Positions 19,730-28,400 of a stretch of 64,000 nucleotides of DNA are shown one piece after another. Under the pieces are notes generated by a model. The model had not been told where the DNA came from and did not search any database. It saw only the letters and a list, made by a program, of their open reading frames with translations. Source of the DNA: Roseateles sp. (GTDB taxonomy: Bacteria; Pseudomonadota; Gammaproteobacteria; Burkholderiales; Burkholderiaceae); the NCBI GenBank assembly GCA_019232985.1, contig JAFAMW010000052.1, positions 57,409 to 121,408 of the forward strand, read 5' to 3'. Each line of letters begins with the position of its first letter. The stretch's first letter is position 1. Position numbers and translations under genes: made by a program.

Positions 19730-20005
19730 GGTGGAGCCGACCCACGCGCTCTACTACGACCACCCGATCTGGCTCTGGGTACGGCGCGACAACAAGGCGC
19801 GCGCGCGATCGAGGCGGGCCTGCAAGCGGCGCCGCGCAACGGCACGTTCCGCGACCTCTTCCTCGAGCACCACAAGGCCGAGATCGATTTCGTGCGGCGC
19901 AGCCACCAGCGCTTGATCCCGCCGGCACCCGCGCCGCTGCCCGAGCGGCTCGAACCGCCCGACACCTCGTGGTGGTGGCCGCCGGGCGTCGGGCCGCAGC
20001 GTTAG
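19730..20005 (+). pseudogene. frameshifted C-terminal remnant of a periplasmic binding protein
   Basis: Two overlapping frames together read as the end of a transporter substrate-binding protein: VEPTHALYYDHPIWLWVRRD and NKA in one frame (19730-19800), then ARAIEAGLQAAPRNGTFRDL, FLEHHKAEIDFVRR and a Pro-rich tail in another, ending at 20005. The join at the GCGCGCGCG run near 19800 has lost one or two bases. The first two thirds of the gene, including the signal peptide, are absent. Family members of this type bind amino acids or similar solutes. The remnant sits between kup and the short-chain dehydrogenase and cannot encode a functional product. Confidence 0.55.
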
Positions 20006-20859
20006 GCGCCCTGCGCCACCCAGGCCTCGCTGCGCCGCCACAGCTCGGCCGCGAGCGCCGTGTCGCGCGCCATCGCACTCGGCGTGCGCGGCTTGCACTT
20101 GTCGTAGTACAGGCCGGTCTCGGCGGCCGCAGCGGCCGAGGTCGCGCAGTGCAGCGTCGTCGCCGCGCCCTGCTCGACCGTGATCATGAAGCGCTTGATC
20201 AGCCAGCGCAGCGGCGCCGGGACCTCGCGCCAGACCTCGCTCGCGACGACGCCGGGGTGCAGGGCGTAGCAGGTGATGCCCTGGCCGGCGACGCGGCGCG
20301 CGAGCTCGGCGCTGAACAGCGCGTTCGCGAGCTTGGACGCGCTGTACTCGGGCAGGCCGGTCGTGCTGCGCGTGGGCTCGCGCAGCGCGTCCCAGTCGAG
20401 CGGCGGCGAGCGGTAATGCGCGCGGCTCGACACCGTGACGATGCGCGCGGGCGTGCTCGCCTTCAGCCGCTCGAGCAGCAGCTGCGTCAGCAGGAAATGG
20501 CCGATATGGTTGGTGCCGAACGCGAGCTCGAAACCCGATTTGGTGAGCCCGCGCGCACCGGCCAGGCCGGCGTTGTTGACGAGCAGCTGCAGCGGCAGGC
20601 CGCGCGCGAGGAACGCGTCGGCGCAGCGCCGCACCGAGTCGAGGTCGGCGAGGTCGAGCGCGAGGAACTCGCCGCGACCGCCGACCGCGGCGATGTCGGC
20701 GAGCACGCCCTCGGCGCGCTCGGCCGTTCGACACGCGACAAAGACCTGGTAGCCCTGGCGCGCGAGCTCGCGCGCCGTGACCCGGCCGATGCCGGTGTTG
20801 GCGCCCGTCACGAGGGCGACGCGCCCGTCGAGCGGGGCTTGGGGGGTGGCGTTCGTCAT
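20002..20859 (-). CDS. short-chain dehydrogenase, retinol-dehydrogenase-like
   Basis: A 285-residue classical SDR. The NAD(P) motif TGANTGIG is at 18-25, NNAG at 95-98, the catalytic Ser in VTVSS (144-145), and Tyr172/Lys176 in YSASK. The long segment after the active site and the LHPGVVASEV motif resemble the retinol dehydrogenase/WW-oxidoreductase-like branch, which oxidises or reduces lipophilic alcohols and ketones. The substrate is unknown. It is followed upstream, in the same direction, by another Rossmann protein, but a 67-bp gap separates them and no functional link is obvious. Confidence 0.9.
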   Translation of the reverse strand: MTNATPQAPLDGRVALVTGANTGIGRVTARELARQGYQVFVACRTAERAEGVLADIAAVGGRGEFLALDLADLDSVRRCADAFLARGLPLQLLVNNAGLAGARGLTKSGFELAFGTNHIGHFLLTQLLLERLKASTPARIVTVSSRAHYRSPPLDWDALREPTRSTTGLPEYSASKLANALFSAELARRVAGQGITCYALHPGVVASEVWREVPAPLRWLIKRFMITVEQGAATTLHCATSAAAAAETGLYYDKCKPRTPSAMARDTALAAELWRRSEAWVAQGA

Positions 20860-20926
20860 GGCGCAGCAGCATAGTCGAGCCGACCCGGCGCGGGAGTCCG
20901 GGCCGCCCCTACGCGCGCCGCAGCGG

Positions 20927-21937
20927 TCAGCGGGCCGTCGCGACCCGCTCGGCCCTGGCCTCGGGCAGGCAGCCGGCCCCGGCCAGCGCGGCCTCGACGG
21001 CCTGGTCGAGCGGCGTGTGCGGCTCCTCGCCGAGCACCTCGCGCAGGCGCGCGTTGACGAGGCGCACCGGCTGGCGCCACAGATAGCGCATCTCCTGGAG
21101 CTCGCGCAGCGTCGTCACGAACGGCGCGGCGAGGCGCAGCAGCCACCACGGCGTCGCACCGATGCGCGGCGTGCGGCCGCTGCGGCGCGCGACGACGCGC
21201 TGGATCGCCTCGGCCATCTGGCGGCCGTCGGCGTCCCAATGGCCGGCCATGTGGAAGCGCTCGAATGCGCCGAGGCGATCGCGGCGCGCGAGCAGCGCGA
21301 CGATGGTGCGCGCGACGTCGGTCAGGTAGGCCCATTGGTGGCCGACGCCGGGCGCGGCCGGGTTCGCGATCGACGTCACCGGACGCCCCGGCTTGACGAG
21401 GCCCTGCGAAAACCAGTTGTTGCCGGGCCGCGGGCCGAAGAAGTCGCCCGCGCGCACGATGATCACGCGCGCGCCCTGGCGGCTCGCGATCTCTAGGCGG
21501 CGCTCGAGCTCGACGCGGATCGCGCCCTTGCGCGTGAGCGGGCGCTGCGGCGCGTCCTCGCCGATCGGCGCGGCGAGCGCGTCGGGGCCGTAGTTGTAGA
21601 CCGTGCCCGGCAGCACGACGGTCGCGCCGAGTGCCGCGGCGACGGCCGCCGTGTTCTCGACCATCGGCACGACGAGGCGGTCCCAGTCGCGGTAGCCGGG
21701 CGGGTTGACCGCGTGGACGATGACCGCGCAGCCGGCCGCGGCGCGCGCGACGTCGGCGCGGTTCAGCGCGTCGCCGCGCCACCAGGTGATGCCGTCGCGC
21801 GCGCCCTCCGCGGCGACGCCGCGCTGCAGCGCGTGGACGCTCCAGCCCGCGTCGCGCAGCTGGCGCGCGAGCTCGCCGCCGATGCCGCCGCTCGCGCCGA
21901 GGACCAGGGCCTTGCGGCCGTCGTTGATGCTGTTCAT
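20927..21937 (-). CDS. NAD-dependent epimerase/dehydratase family protein
   Basis: A 336-residue extended SDR with the LVLGASGGIGGELARQL Rossmann motif near residue 10. The usual Tyr-x-x-x-Lys is not clear: VYNYGPD and TRKGAIRVELERRL occupy that region, so this may be an atypical or reductase-like member (similar to NmrA/isoflavone-reductase relatives). It lies divergent to a LysR gene with a 113-bp spacer and is the likely target of that regulator. The ATG at 21937 has AAAGGG upstream. Confidence 0.78.
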   Translation of the reverse strand: MNSINDGRKALVLGASGGIGGELARQLRDAGWSVHALQRGVAAEGARDGITWWRGDALNRADVARAAAGCAVIVHAVNPPGYRDWDRLVVPMVENTAAVAAALGATVVLPGTVYNYGPDALAAPIGEDAPQRPLTRKGAIRVELERRLEIASRQGARVIIVRAGDFFGPRPGNNWFSQGLVKPGRPVTSIANPAAPGVGHQWAYLTDVARTIVALLARRDRLGAFERFHMAGHWDADGRQMAEAIQRVVARRSGRTPRIGATPWWLLRLAAPFVTTLRELQEMRYLWRQPVRLVNARLREVLGEEPHTPLDQAVEAALAGAGCLPEARAERVATAR

Positions 21938-22006
21938 GGCTGATGCCCTTTCGTTGGGGTCGGCCCGGGACGGGTCGATGGGATGGATTCTGGGCAGCCC
22001 GCAGAA

Positions 22007-22043
22007 CAATTTAAATTGCCGAACACGATCAAGCAGCTATACA
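22007..22043 (+). promoter_or_regulatory. LysR gene promoter with AT palindrome
   Basis: TTGCCG (22016-22021) and TATACA (22038-22043) are spaced by 16 bp and form a good sigma-70 promoter for the LysR gene. The perfect palindrome CAATTTAAATTG (22007-22018) overlaps the -35 and could be the LysR site serving both directions. The start codon lies only about 7 bp after the -10 and lacks a ribosome site, so the mRNA may be leaderless. Confidence 0.55.
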
Positions 22044-22050
22044 TTTATGC

Positions 22051-22938
22051 ATGACCACGAAGATCGGCTGGGAGCTCTACCGCTCGTTTCTCGGCGTGCT
22101 CGAGGCGGGCTCGCTGTCGGGCGCCGCGCGCGCGCTCGGCATCACCCAGCCGACGGTCGGCCGCCAAGTTGCCGCGCTCGAGCGCGCGCTCGGCCTCGTG
22201 CTGTTCACGCGCTCGCAGACCGGCCTGCTGCCGACCGAGGCGGCGACGGACCTGCGCGCGACGGCCGCGGCGATGGCGCACCTGGCCGCGGCCTTCGAGC
22301 GCGCGGCCGAGCGCGGCCCCGGCCCGGTCTCGGGCGCTGTGCGCATCGGCTGCAGCGAGGTCGTCGGCGTCGAGGTGCTGCCGCCCATCGTCGCGCGGCT
22401 GCGCGACGCGCACCCGGCGCTCGAGGTCGAGCTCGTGCTCGACGACCGCGTCCAGGACCTGCTGCACCGCGAGGTCGACATCGCCGTGCGCATGACGCGG
22501 CCGCACCAGGCGCAGCTGCTCGCGCGGCGCGTCGGGCGCATCGAGGTCGGCCTGCACGCGCACCGCGACTACCTCGCGCGCCGCGGCATGCCGCGCCGCG
22601 TCGCCGACCTCGCCGCCCACGCGGCGATCGGCTACGACCGGCCGACGGCCTTCGTGCGCGCGGCCGAGAAGTCCTTGAAGGGCCTGCGCCACGAGCAATT
22701 CGCGCTGCGCTGCGACAGCAACCTCGGCCAGCTCGCGCTGATCCGCGCGGGCGCCGGCGTCGGCTTCTGCCAGGTGCCGCTCGCGCGCCGCGACCCGGCC
22801 CTCGTGCGCGTGCTGCCGCGCCAGTTCGCGCTGCCGCTCGAGACCTGGGTCACCATGCACGAGGACCTGCGTGCGAGCCCGCGCTGCCGCGCGGCCTTCG
22901 ACGCGCTCGTCGACGGACTGCTCGCCTACCTCGGCTGA
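22051..22938 (+). CDS. LysR-family transcriptional regulator
   Basis: A 295-residue LysR protein with helix-turn-helix at about residues 6-64 (GSLSGAARALGITQPTVGRQ) and the effector domain from about 92 onward. It is divergent from the epimerase-like gene, the classic arrangement of a LysR regulator and its target. It converges on the phospholipase D-like gene with one base between stops. The ligand is unknown. Confidence 0.9.
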   Translation: MTTKIGWELYRSFLGVLEAGSLSGAARALGITQPTVGRQVAALERALGLVLFTRSQTGLLPTEAATDLRATAAAMAHLAAAFERAAERGPGPVSGAVRIGCSEVVGVEVLPPIVARLRDAHPALEVELVLDDRVQDLLHREVDIAVRMTRPHQAQLLARRVGRIEVGLHAHRDYLARRGMPRRVADLAAHAAIGYDRPTAFVRAAEKSLKGLRHEQFALRCDSNLGQLALIRAGAGVGFCQVPLARRDPALVRVLPRQFALPLETWVTMHEDLRASPRCRAAFDALVDGLLAYLG

Positions 22939-22939
22939 G

Positions 22940-24664
22940 TCAGGCGCCCGGCACCAGGTCGCCGAACCAGAAGTCGAGCTCGCGCTTGCGGCTCGGGTCG
23001 AAGTTCGGCCCCGCGAAGAAATGGTCCTGCCAGCTGTCGTCAGCCTTGAGCCCGGGCCAGGGCTGGGCTCCGCTCTGGCTCTGGTGCAGCGTGTGACGGT
23101 ATTTGAAATGCTCGAACACGCTCATGATGTTGACCGCGTATTCGTAGGCTAGGCCCGGTGCGTTCTCGACGATCAGCAGGTTGTCGTCGTTCTTCGAGCT
23201 CGCCTTGGGGCCGAGGTTGTGCGAGCCGGTCATGACGACCGGGTGCGAGCCGAACGGGTCGACGACGACGACCTTGCTGTGGATCGTGACCATCTTGCCG
23301 CGCTCCTCGTCGTCGAACCACTTTGAGAGCGCTTCGTCGAGCCGGTCGGGCAAGGTGACCTCGGGGTCGGCGTCGACCTCGGTGCCGCGGTCGTACATGC
23401 TCAGGATCGGCTTGCTCTTGCCGCCCGGGTCGGCGTTGACGACGCCGTGGATGAACAGCTTGACGTGGTCGAGCGCGAGGATGTCGTTGAGCAGCGTGCC
23501 CTGGGTTCCCGGGTTAAAAAACAGGAACAGCACGCCCTGGCGCGCGCCCTGGATCAGCTTGCGCGCGTCGGCGAGGTCGACGAAGTTCTGCACGGGCGCC
23601 TGCCAGGCCGTCATGCTGACGCCGCCGTCGATGCCGCTGCGCCCCGGCGTCGAGCCGTGCTGGGCAAGCCAGGCCGGGTAGGCGTTGCCGGCCTTCTTGA
23701 GGTCCTGCCAGCGATCGAGGTAGGTCTGCGCGATGACCGGGTCGTCGACGAGCAGCGCGTTGTTGACCTGCGTGCACAGGCCCGTGACGGTCAGGTTCGT
23801 GCTGCCGGTCTGGATGCCGCGCGGCTTGCCCGCGCCGTCGCAGAAGACGATGAACTTGTTGTGCGCGAAATGCGGGCTCGCGACGATGCGGTCGACCAGA
23901 TCGACGACCGGGCGCAGCTGGCTGCGCACCGCGGCGTTCTCGTCGGGAACGGCGGGCGCGCCGTTCTTCGCCGGCTTGTAGGCGCCCGAGCCGAGGATCA
24001 GGTGGCAGCGCTTGCCGAAGGCCTCGATCGCGGCGATCACTTCGGGGTCGTTTAGCTCGTAGAGCGCCGCGTAGATCTCCTGGCCGGCCGCGTTCGCGGC
24101 CTTGAGCTCGGCGAGCACCTGGACGAGCAGATGGCCGCCGAGTTCTTCGCGCAGCGGATCGCCCGAGGTCGCGATGCTGTGGTCGAGCAGCGCCGTCGGC
24201 GTGTCCTTGCCCGGTTCGGCGAGCGCGCGCGCGACCCATTGCGACGAGACGACGCCCCTGTTGAAGTAGGCGCGCAAGCCCGGCGTCTGGCCCGTGCCGA
24301 GGCGCACCGGCGCCGACCAGGGGCTCGGCTCGCCAAAGGTCGGCGCGGCCGGCGTGCCGAGCATCGGGCAGACCTGGTACTTGGCCTGCTGCGCGCCGTC
24401 GGGCACGAAGAAGTCGCTCCACATGAAGCGCTGGACCGGCCAGACCGTACTCGGCTTGTGCGCGCCGCTCTGCGCCGCGGGGTCGTCCGCGAAGCCGACC
24501 CAGTTGTCGATCACGTCCACCCGCTTGGGGACGAGCTCCCGGCCGTTCGCGTCGAGCAGCTCGCGCGCGAGGCTGAAGCCGAGGCAGCCCGGGATGCGCC
24601 CGGACATGCGCCAGACGACCGTCGTCTCGTCGATATTGGCATAGGCACAGATCTCGATCGCCAT
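22940..24664 (-). CDS. phospholipase D-like (HKD) protein
   Basis: A 574-residue protein with two HKD motifs, H268-K270-D276 (HNKFIVFCDG) followed by QTGSTN, and H462-K464-D469 (HSKVVVVD) followed by MTGSHN. These mark the bilobed phospholipase D fold that cleaves or transfers phosphodiester bonds. There is no signal peptide or membrane segment, so it looks cytoplasmic unless exported by a dedicated system. The first 130 residues have no family I recognise. It lies 131 bp downstream of the GH11 gene in the same direction; I see no functional tie to xylan use. Relatives include cardiolipin-synthase-like enzymes, nucleases and secreted PLD effectors. Confidence 0.8.
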   Translation of the reverse strand: MAIEICAYANIDETTVVWRMSGRIPGCLGFSLARELLDANGRELVPKRVDVIDNWVGFADDPAAQSGAHKPSTVWPVQRFMWSDFFVPDGAQQAKYQVCPMLGTPAAPTFGEPSPWSAPVRLGTGQTPGLRAYFNRGVVSSQWVARALAEPGKDTPTALLDHSIATSGDPLREELGGHLLVQVLAELKAANAAGQEIYAALYELNDPEVIAAIEAFGKRCHLILGSGAYKPAKNGAPAVPDENAAVRSQLRPVVDLVDRIVASPHFAHNKFIVFCDGAGKPRGIQTGSTNLTVTGLCTQVNNALLVDDPVIAQTYLDRWQDLKKAGNAYPAWLAQHGSTPGRSGIDGGVSMTAWQAPVQNFVDLADARKLIQGARQGVLFLFFNPGTQGTLLNDILALDHVKLFIHGVVNADPGGKSKPILSMYDRGTEVDADPEVTLPDRLDEALSKWFDDEERGKMVTIHSKVVVVDPFGSHPVVMTGSHNLGPKASSKNDDNLLIVENAPGLAYEYAVNIMSVFEHFKYRHTLHQSQSGAQPWPGLKADDSWQDHFFAGPNFDPSRKRELDFWFGDLVPGA

Positions 24665-24795
24665 GGAGTCCTCCCGGGGCCAGGTCAGGCGGCGCGCCTG
24701 GGGACCATGGTCACGGCGGTCTGTGGCAGATCCGTGAAGCCGCGGGGCCGCACGGCCTGCGTTCGTCCTGCTTCTTGAGGATGGGCGAGCCGGCG

Positions 24796-25464
24796 CTACC
24801 TGACCGTCAGATCGGCGCTGCCGCGGCTGTGGTAGCCCTCGGTCTCGAGGATCATGTAGTCGAAGTCGCCGAGCTCGAGGCCGAGCTTCGCCCACGCGTC
24901 GAAGTGGTTGCCGGTCGTGACCTGGCCGCTCGAGCGCTTGGTCGTGCGCACGCTCCAGTACTGCTCGAAGGTCGCGGTGCCGAGGATCGACGGCTGGTTC
25001 ACGCGCAGCGTCTTGTAGATCTTGTAGGTGCCGCCGTCGCTGTCGAACGTGCCGATCGGCTCGACGGCGCCCGGCGGCTGCCAGTCGCCGTGGTTCTCGA
25101 CGATGTAGTACTCGACGAGCGGGTGGGTGGTCCAGCCGTAGATGGCGAGGTAGCCGTTGCTGCCGCCGTCGAAGCGGCCGTCGAACGCGATGACGCGGCG
25201 GCCGCCGGTCGCCCAGCCCTTGCCGGCCGTGAAGTTGCCCGTCGGGCTGTCCCACGTGACGCCGTAGCGGCCGGCCGCGCCGAGCGTCATCGACACGCTG
25301 CCCGGCGAATCGGTCCAGAACGAGTAGAAGTAGCCGCCCTGCTCGCCGCGCTGGTTGCGCGTGAGCGTGGCGGGGCCCGGCGGCGTCGCGGCGCAGCCGG
25401 CGAGCAGCGCGGCGGCCAAGGCAGCGACGGCGGCCGAACAGGGCAGGGCCAGAGGCTTCTTCAT
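24796..25464 (-). CDS. GH11 endo-1,4-beta-xylanase, lipoprotein
   Basis: A 222-residue protein with a lipoprotein signal (lipobox LAGC, Cys24) followed by a single GH11 jelly-roll. Catalytic residues are E118 (PLVEYYIVE, nucleophile) and E209 (ILETEGYHSRG, acid/base). It hydrolyses internal beta-1,4 bonds of xylan. The residue after the lipid-modified Cys is Ala, so outer-membrane sorting is expected, placing the enzyme at the cell envelope rather than free outside. AAGGAAAG precedes the ATG. It is the last gene of the run starting at xylA, 35 bp after galM, so its expression should be tied to xylose metabolism. Confidence 0.93.
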   Translation of the reverse strand: MKKPLALPCSAAVAALAAALLAGCAATPPGPATLTRNQRGEQGGYFYSFWTDSPGSVSMTLGAAGRYGVTWDSPTGNFTAGKGWATGGRRVIAFDGRFDGGSNGYLAIYGWTTHPLVEYYIVENHGDWQPPGAVEPIGTFDSDGGTYKIYKTLRVNQPSILGTATFEQYWSVRTTKRSSGQVTTGNHFDAWAKLGLELGDFDYMILETEGYHSRGSADLTVR

Positions 25465-25499
25465 GCGGATCTTTCCTTGGAGGGGCTCTTCACGCCCGT

Positions 25500-26567
25500 T
25501 CAGCGCTCGGCGTCGACCGAGAAAAAACGATGCAGCGTGCTCGAGCGGTAGAAGTCGCCGGGCCGCAGCAGCGTCGACGGCCAGTCGGGGCCTGCGGGCC
25601 GGTTCGGCGAGTCGGGCGCGTGCTGGGTCTCGAGGCACAGGCCCGCGCCGCGCACGTAGTGCTCGCCGTTCGAGCCGCGCAGCGAACCGTCGAGATAGGC
25701 GCCCGCGTAGAACTGCACGCAGGGCTCGGTCGTGTGGAGCTCCAGCGCGCGCCCCGAGGTCGGGCAGACGAGCCGCGCCGCGCGGTGCATGCGGCCGTCG
25801 TGCGGGTGGTCGAGCACCCAGTTGTGGTCGAAGACCTCGGCGTCGCCGACGCGGCGCGGCGCGCGGAAGTCGAAGCGGCTGCCGTCGACCGGCCGGTGCG
25901 CGATCGGGATGCCCTGCGCGTCGGCCTCGGTAGAGCGGCTCGCGAACAGCTGCAGCTCGTGGTCGAGCGCCGTGCCCCGGCCCGCGAGGTTGAAGTAGCC
26001 GTGCGAGGTCAGGTTGCATAGCGTCGGCTGGTCGCTGCGCGCCTCGTAGTCGATGCGCCAGCCCGCGTTGCCGTCGAGCGTGTAGCGCACCGCGACGGCG
26101 AGCCGCCCCGGAAAACCCATCTCGCCGTCGGCGCTCGTGTAGCGCAGCAGCAGGCTCGCGACGCCGCCCTGCAGCTGCGGCTCCGCCTGCCACAGCTGGC
26201 GGCCGAAGCCGGCCGCGCCGCCGTGCAGGCAATGCTCGCCGTCGTTCGCGTCGACGCGGTACTCGCGGCCGTCGATCGAGAAGCGCGCGCCGGCGATGCG
26301 GTTCGCGTAGCGGCCCGCGACGACGCCGAAGAACGGATTGCGCAGCTCGTAGTCGCGCAAGTTGTCGAAGCCGAGCACGACGTTCGCGCTGCGGCCCAGG
26401 CGGTCGGGCACCCAGAGCCCACTGACGATCGCGCCGTAGTCGAGCACCGCGAGTTGCAGGCCGCGCCCGTCGTCGAGCCGGTACTCGTGGACCGGGCGGC
26501 CGTCGGCGAGCTGGCCGAACTCGCGCTTGTCGATGCGTGCTGCCGTCCTTGCTGCCACAGCCGTCAC
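25500..26567 (-). CDS. galM: aldose 1-epimerase (mutarotase)
   Basis: About 355 residues of the galactose mutarotase fold. Diagnostic segments are VLGFDNLRDYELRNPFFG, CLHGGAAGFGRQLW (substrate-binding His), SHGYFNLAG (catalytic His), VFDHNWVL, and LCLETQHAPDSPN with the catalytic Glu. The enzyme interconverts alpha and beta anomers of aldoses, here probably xylose released from xylan, feeding the isomerase. The start is a GTG at 26567 that overlaps the lactonase stop (GTGA). It belongs to the xylA operon. Confidence 0.93.
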   Translation of the reverse strand: MTAVAARTAARIDKREFGQLADGRPVHEYRLDDGRGLQLAVLDYGAIVSGLWVPDRLGRSANVVLGFDNLRDYELRNPFFGVVAGRYANRIAGARFSIDGREYRVDANDGEHCLHGGAAGFGRQLWQAEPQLQGGVASLLLRYTSADGEMGFPGRLAVAVRYTLDGNAGWRIDYEARSDQPTLCNLTSHGYFNLAGRGTALDHELQLFASRSTEADAQGIPIAHRPVDGSRFDFRAPRRVGDAEVFDHNWVLDHPHDGRMHRAARLVCPTSGRALELHTTEPCVQFYAGAYLDGSLRGSNGEHYVRGAGLCLETQHAPDSPNRPAGPDWPSTLLRPGDFYRSSTLHRFFSVDAER

Positions 26568-27538
26568 ACCGCGCCCCGCACGTTCACGTGGAGCCCGTAC
26601 AGCGAATGGCTGCTCGCCATGAACAGGCGGTTGTGCTTCGCGCCGCCGAAGCACAGGTTCGCGCAGCGCTCGGGCAGGTGCACATGGGCGAGCGGCCGGC
26701 CGTCGGGCGCGTAGACGCGCACGCCGTCGAGCGCGGCCGCGTCGGCGCCCGGCGTACCGTTCGAGCCGAAGCCGCACCAGAGGTTGCCCTGCACGTCGAC
26801 GGCCATGCCGTCGAGCGCGCCGGGGCCGCCGGCGTCGACGACAAGGCGCTGGTTCGTGAGCTTGCCGGCGGCGTGGTCCCAGGCCCAGATCAGGCGGTGC
26901 GGCCGGGCGCGGCTCTCGATCACGTAGAGCGTGCGCTCGTCGGGGCTGAACGCGAGGCCGTTCGAGCCCTGCAGCGCGTCGAGCATCATCTCGACGCGGC
27001 CGCTCGCGGCGTCGATTCGGTAGACGCCGTGCGGCAGCTCGGGCGCGGCCGGCGCGCCCTCCCAGTCGCCGCTGATGCCGAACGGCGGGTCGGTGAACCA
27101 CACGCTGCCGTCGGCGCGGCAGCAGGTGATGTCGTTCGGCGAGTTCAGCGGCTTGCCGTCGAAGCCGTCGGCGAGCACCGTGATGCGGCCGTCGTGTTCG
27201 GTACGCGTGACGCGGCGCGTCAGGTGCTCGCACGCGAGCAGGCGGCCCTGCACGTCGCGCGCGAGGCCGTTCGCGTTGTTGGACGGCCGGCGGAACTCGG
27301 CGATCTGGCCCGAGCAGTCGTCCCAGCGCAGGATGCGGTCGTTCGGAATGTCGGACCAGAGCAGGAAGCGGCCGTCGCCGAACCAGACCGGGCCCTCGCT
27401 CCACTGGCAGCCCGTGTGCAGTTGCTCGACGCAGGCCGAGAACAGGCGCAGCGCGGCGCCGCGCGCATCGAGGACCTCGAAGGCAGGGTCGGGCAGGCGC
27501 GCGTTGGGGGTGAACGGGATGCGGGGGCCGAGGTTCAT
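26564..27538 (-). CDS. SMP-30/gluconolactonase-family sugar lactonase
   Basis: A 324-residue six-bladed propeller of the SMP-30/LRE family. Metal-ligand regions are WSEGPVWFGD (Glu), NSPNDITCC (Asn), and GSNGLAFSPDE plus DGMAVDVQGNLWC (Asp). Such enzymes open sugar lactones with a divalent metal. Its position 13 bp after uronate dehydrogenase suggests it opens the glucaro-lactone produced there; xylono- or gluconolactone are alternatives. There is no signal peptide, so it is cytoplasmic. It overlaps the galM start and is part of the xylA operon. Confidence 0.88.
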   Translation of the reverse strand: MNLGPRIPFTPNARLPDPAFEVLDARGAALRLFSACVEQLHTGCQWSEGPVWFGDGRFLLWSDIPNDRILRWDDCSGQIAEFRRPSNNANGLARDVQGRLLACEHLTRRVTRTEHDGRITVLADGFDGKPLNSPNDITCCRADGSVWFTDPPFGISGDWEGAPAAPELPHGVYRIDAASGRVEMMLDALQGSNGLAFSPDERTLYVIESRARPHRLIWAWDHAAGKLTNQRLVVDAGGPGALDGMAVDVQGNLWCGFGSNGTPGADAAALDGVRVYAPDGRPLAHVHLPERCANLCFGGAKHNRLFMASSHSLYGLHVNVRGAV

Positions 27539-27551
27539 CGCGGGGTCCTCA

Positions 27552-28400
27552 TCAGTCTTGCGGCGCGTCGTCGCCGAACGGCCCCTTGATAACGAACGCG
27601 CCGCCCTGACAACGCTGCTCGGGCCGGGTCGGGTCGAGCGGCGGCTGGCGCGCCTCGACGGCGGCGCGGAACGGCGCCGAGCTGTCGGCGGCCTGGAAGC
27701 CCAGGTGGCCGGCGCTGCGGTTGTCCCAGAACAGGCGCTCGTTCGCGCCGACGCCGTAGACGATGGTGTGACCGACCACGGGGGCCGCGAGCGCCGCGCA
27801 GATCAGGCGCTCGAGGTCCTCGTAGGACAGCCAGGTCGCGAGCATGCGGCGGTCGACCGGCTCGGGCCAGGTCGAGCCGATGCGCAGACTCACGGTCTCG
27901 ACGCCGTAGCGGTCGAAGTAGAACTGCGCGAGGCCCTCGCCGTAGACCTTGGACAGGCCGTAATAGCCGTCGGGCCGCACCGGGTGCTGCGGCGTGATGA
28001 CCTCGGCCTGGGTGTAGAAGCCGGTCACGTGCGAGGAGCTCGCGTAGACGACGCGGCGCACGCCGTGGCGCCGCGCGGCCTCGTACAGGTGGTAGCTGCC
28101 GACGATGTTCGCGGGCAGGATCTCCTCGAAGGACTTCTCCACCGACACGCCGCCGAAGTGCAGCACCGCGTCGACGCCTTCGAGCAGCGCATGCACGGCG
28201 GCCTTGTCGGCGAGGTCGGCCGGCACGACCTCCTCGCCCGGGCCGGCCGCGTCCATCGCGCCGATGTCGGAGACGCGCAGCACGTCGCAATAGGCCTTCA
28301 GGCGCGGCCGCAGCACGCGGCCGATATTGCCGGCCGCGCCGGTCAGCAGCAGGCGCTTGAAGCGCAGCGCGGTATAGGGAGGCTTGCCTTCGCTGGTCAT
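27552..28400 (-). CDS. udh: uronate dehydrogenase
   Basis: A 282-residue extended SDR close to known uronate dehydrogenases (EC 1.1.1.203), which oxidise D-glucuronate or galacturonate with NAD+ to the aldarolactone. It has the TGAAGNIG dinucleotide motif (20-27), the [16 protein letters not shown] segment that follows the family pattern, SSSH (121-124), and YGLSK with Tyr147 and Lys151. The C-terminal GGAFV region also matches. Its ATG overlaps the stop of the ABC ATPase (ATGA). In this locus it takes glucuronate split off by the GH67 and GH115 enzymes into the oxidative route completed by glucarate dehydratase at 51945. Confidence 0.85.
   Translation of the reverse strand: MTSEGKPPYTALRFKRLLLTGAAGNIGRVLRPRLKAYCDVLRVSDIGAMDAAGPGEEVVPADLADKAAVHALLEGVDAVLHFGGVSVEKSFEEILPANIVGSYHLYEAARRHGVRRVVYASSSHVTGFYTQAEVITPQHPVRPDGYYGLSKVYGEGLAQFYFDRYGVETVSLRIGSTWPEPVDRRMLATWLSYEDLERLICAALAAPVVGHTIVYGVGANERLFWDNRSAGHLGFQAADSSAPFRAAVEARQPPLDPTRPEQRCQGGAFVIKGPFGDDAPQD

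Noticed and set aside
24665..24795. Possible small gene or RNA between the GH11 and phospholipase D-like genes.
   Set aside because: No coding pattern, hairpin with T-run, or convincing promoter was seen.
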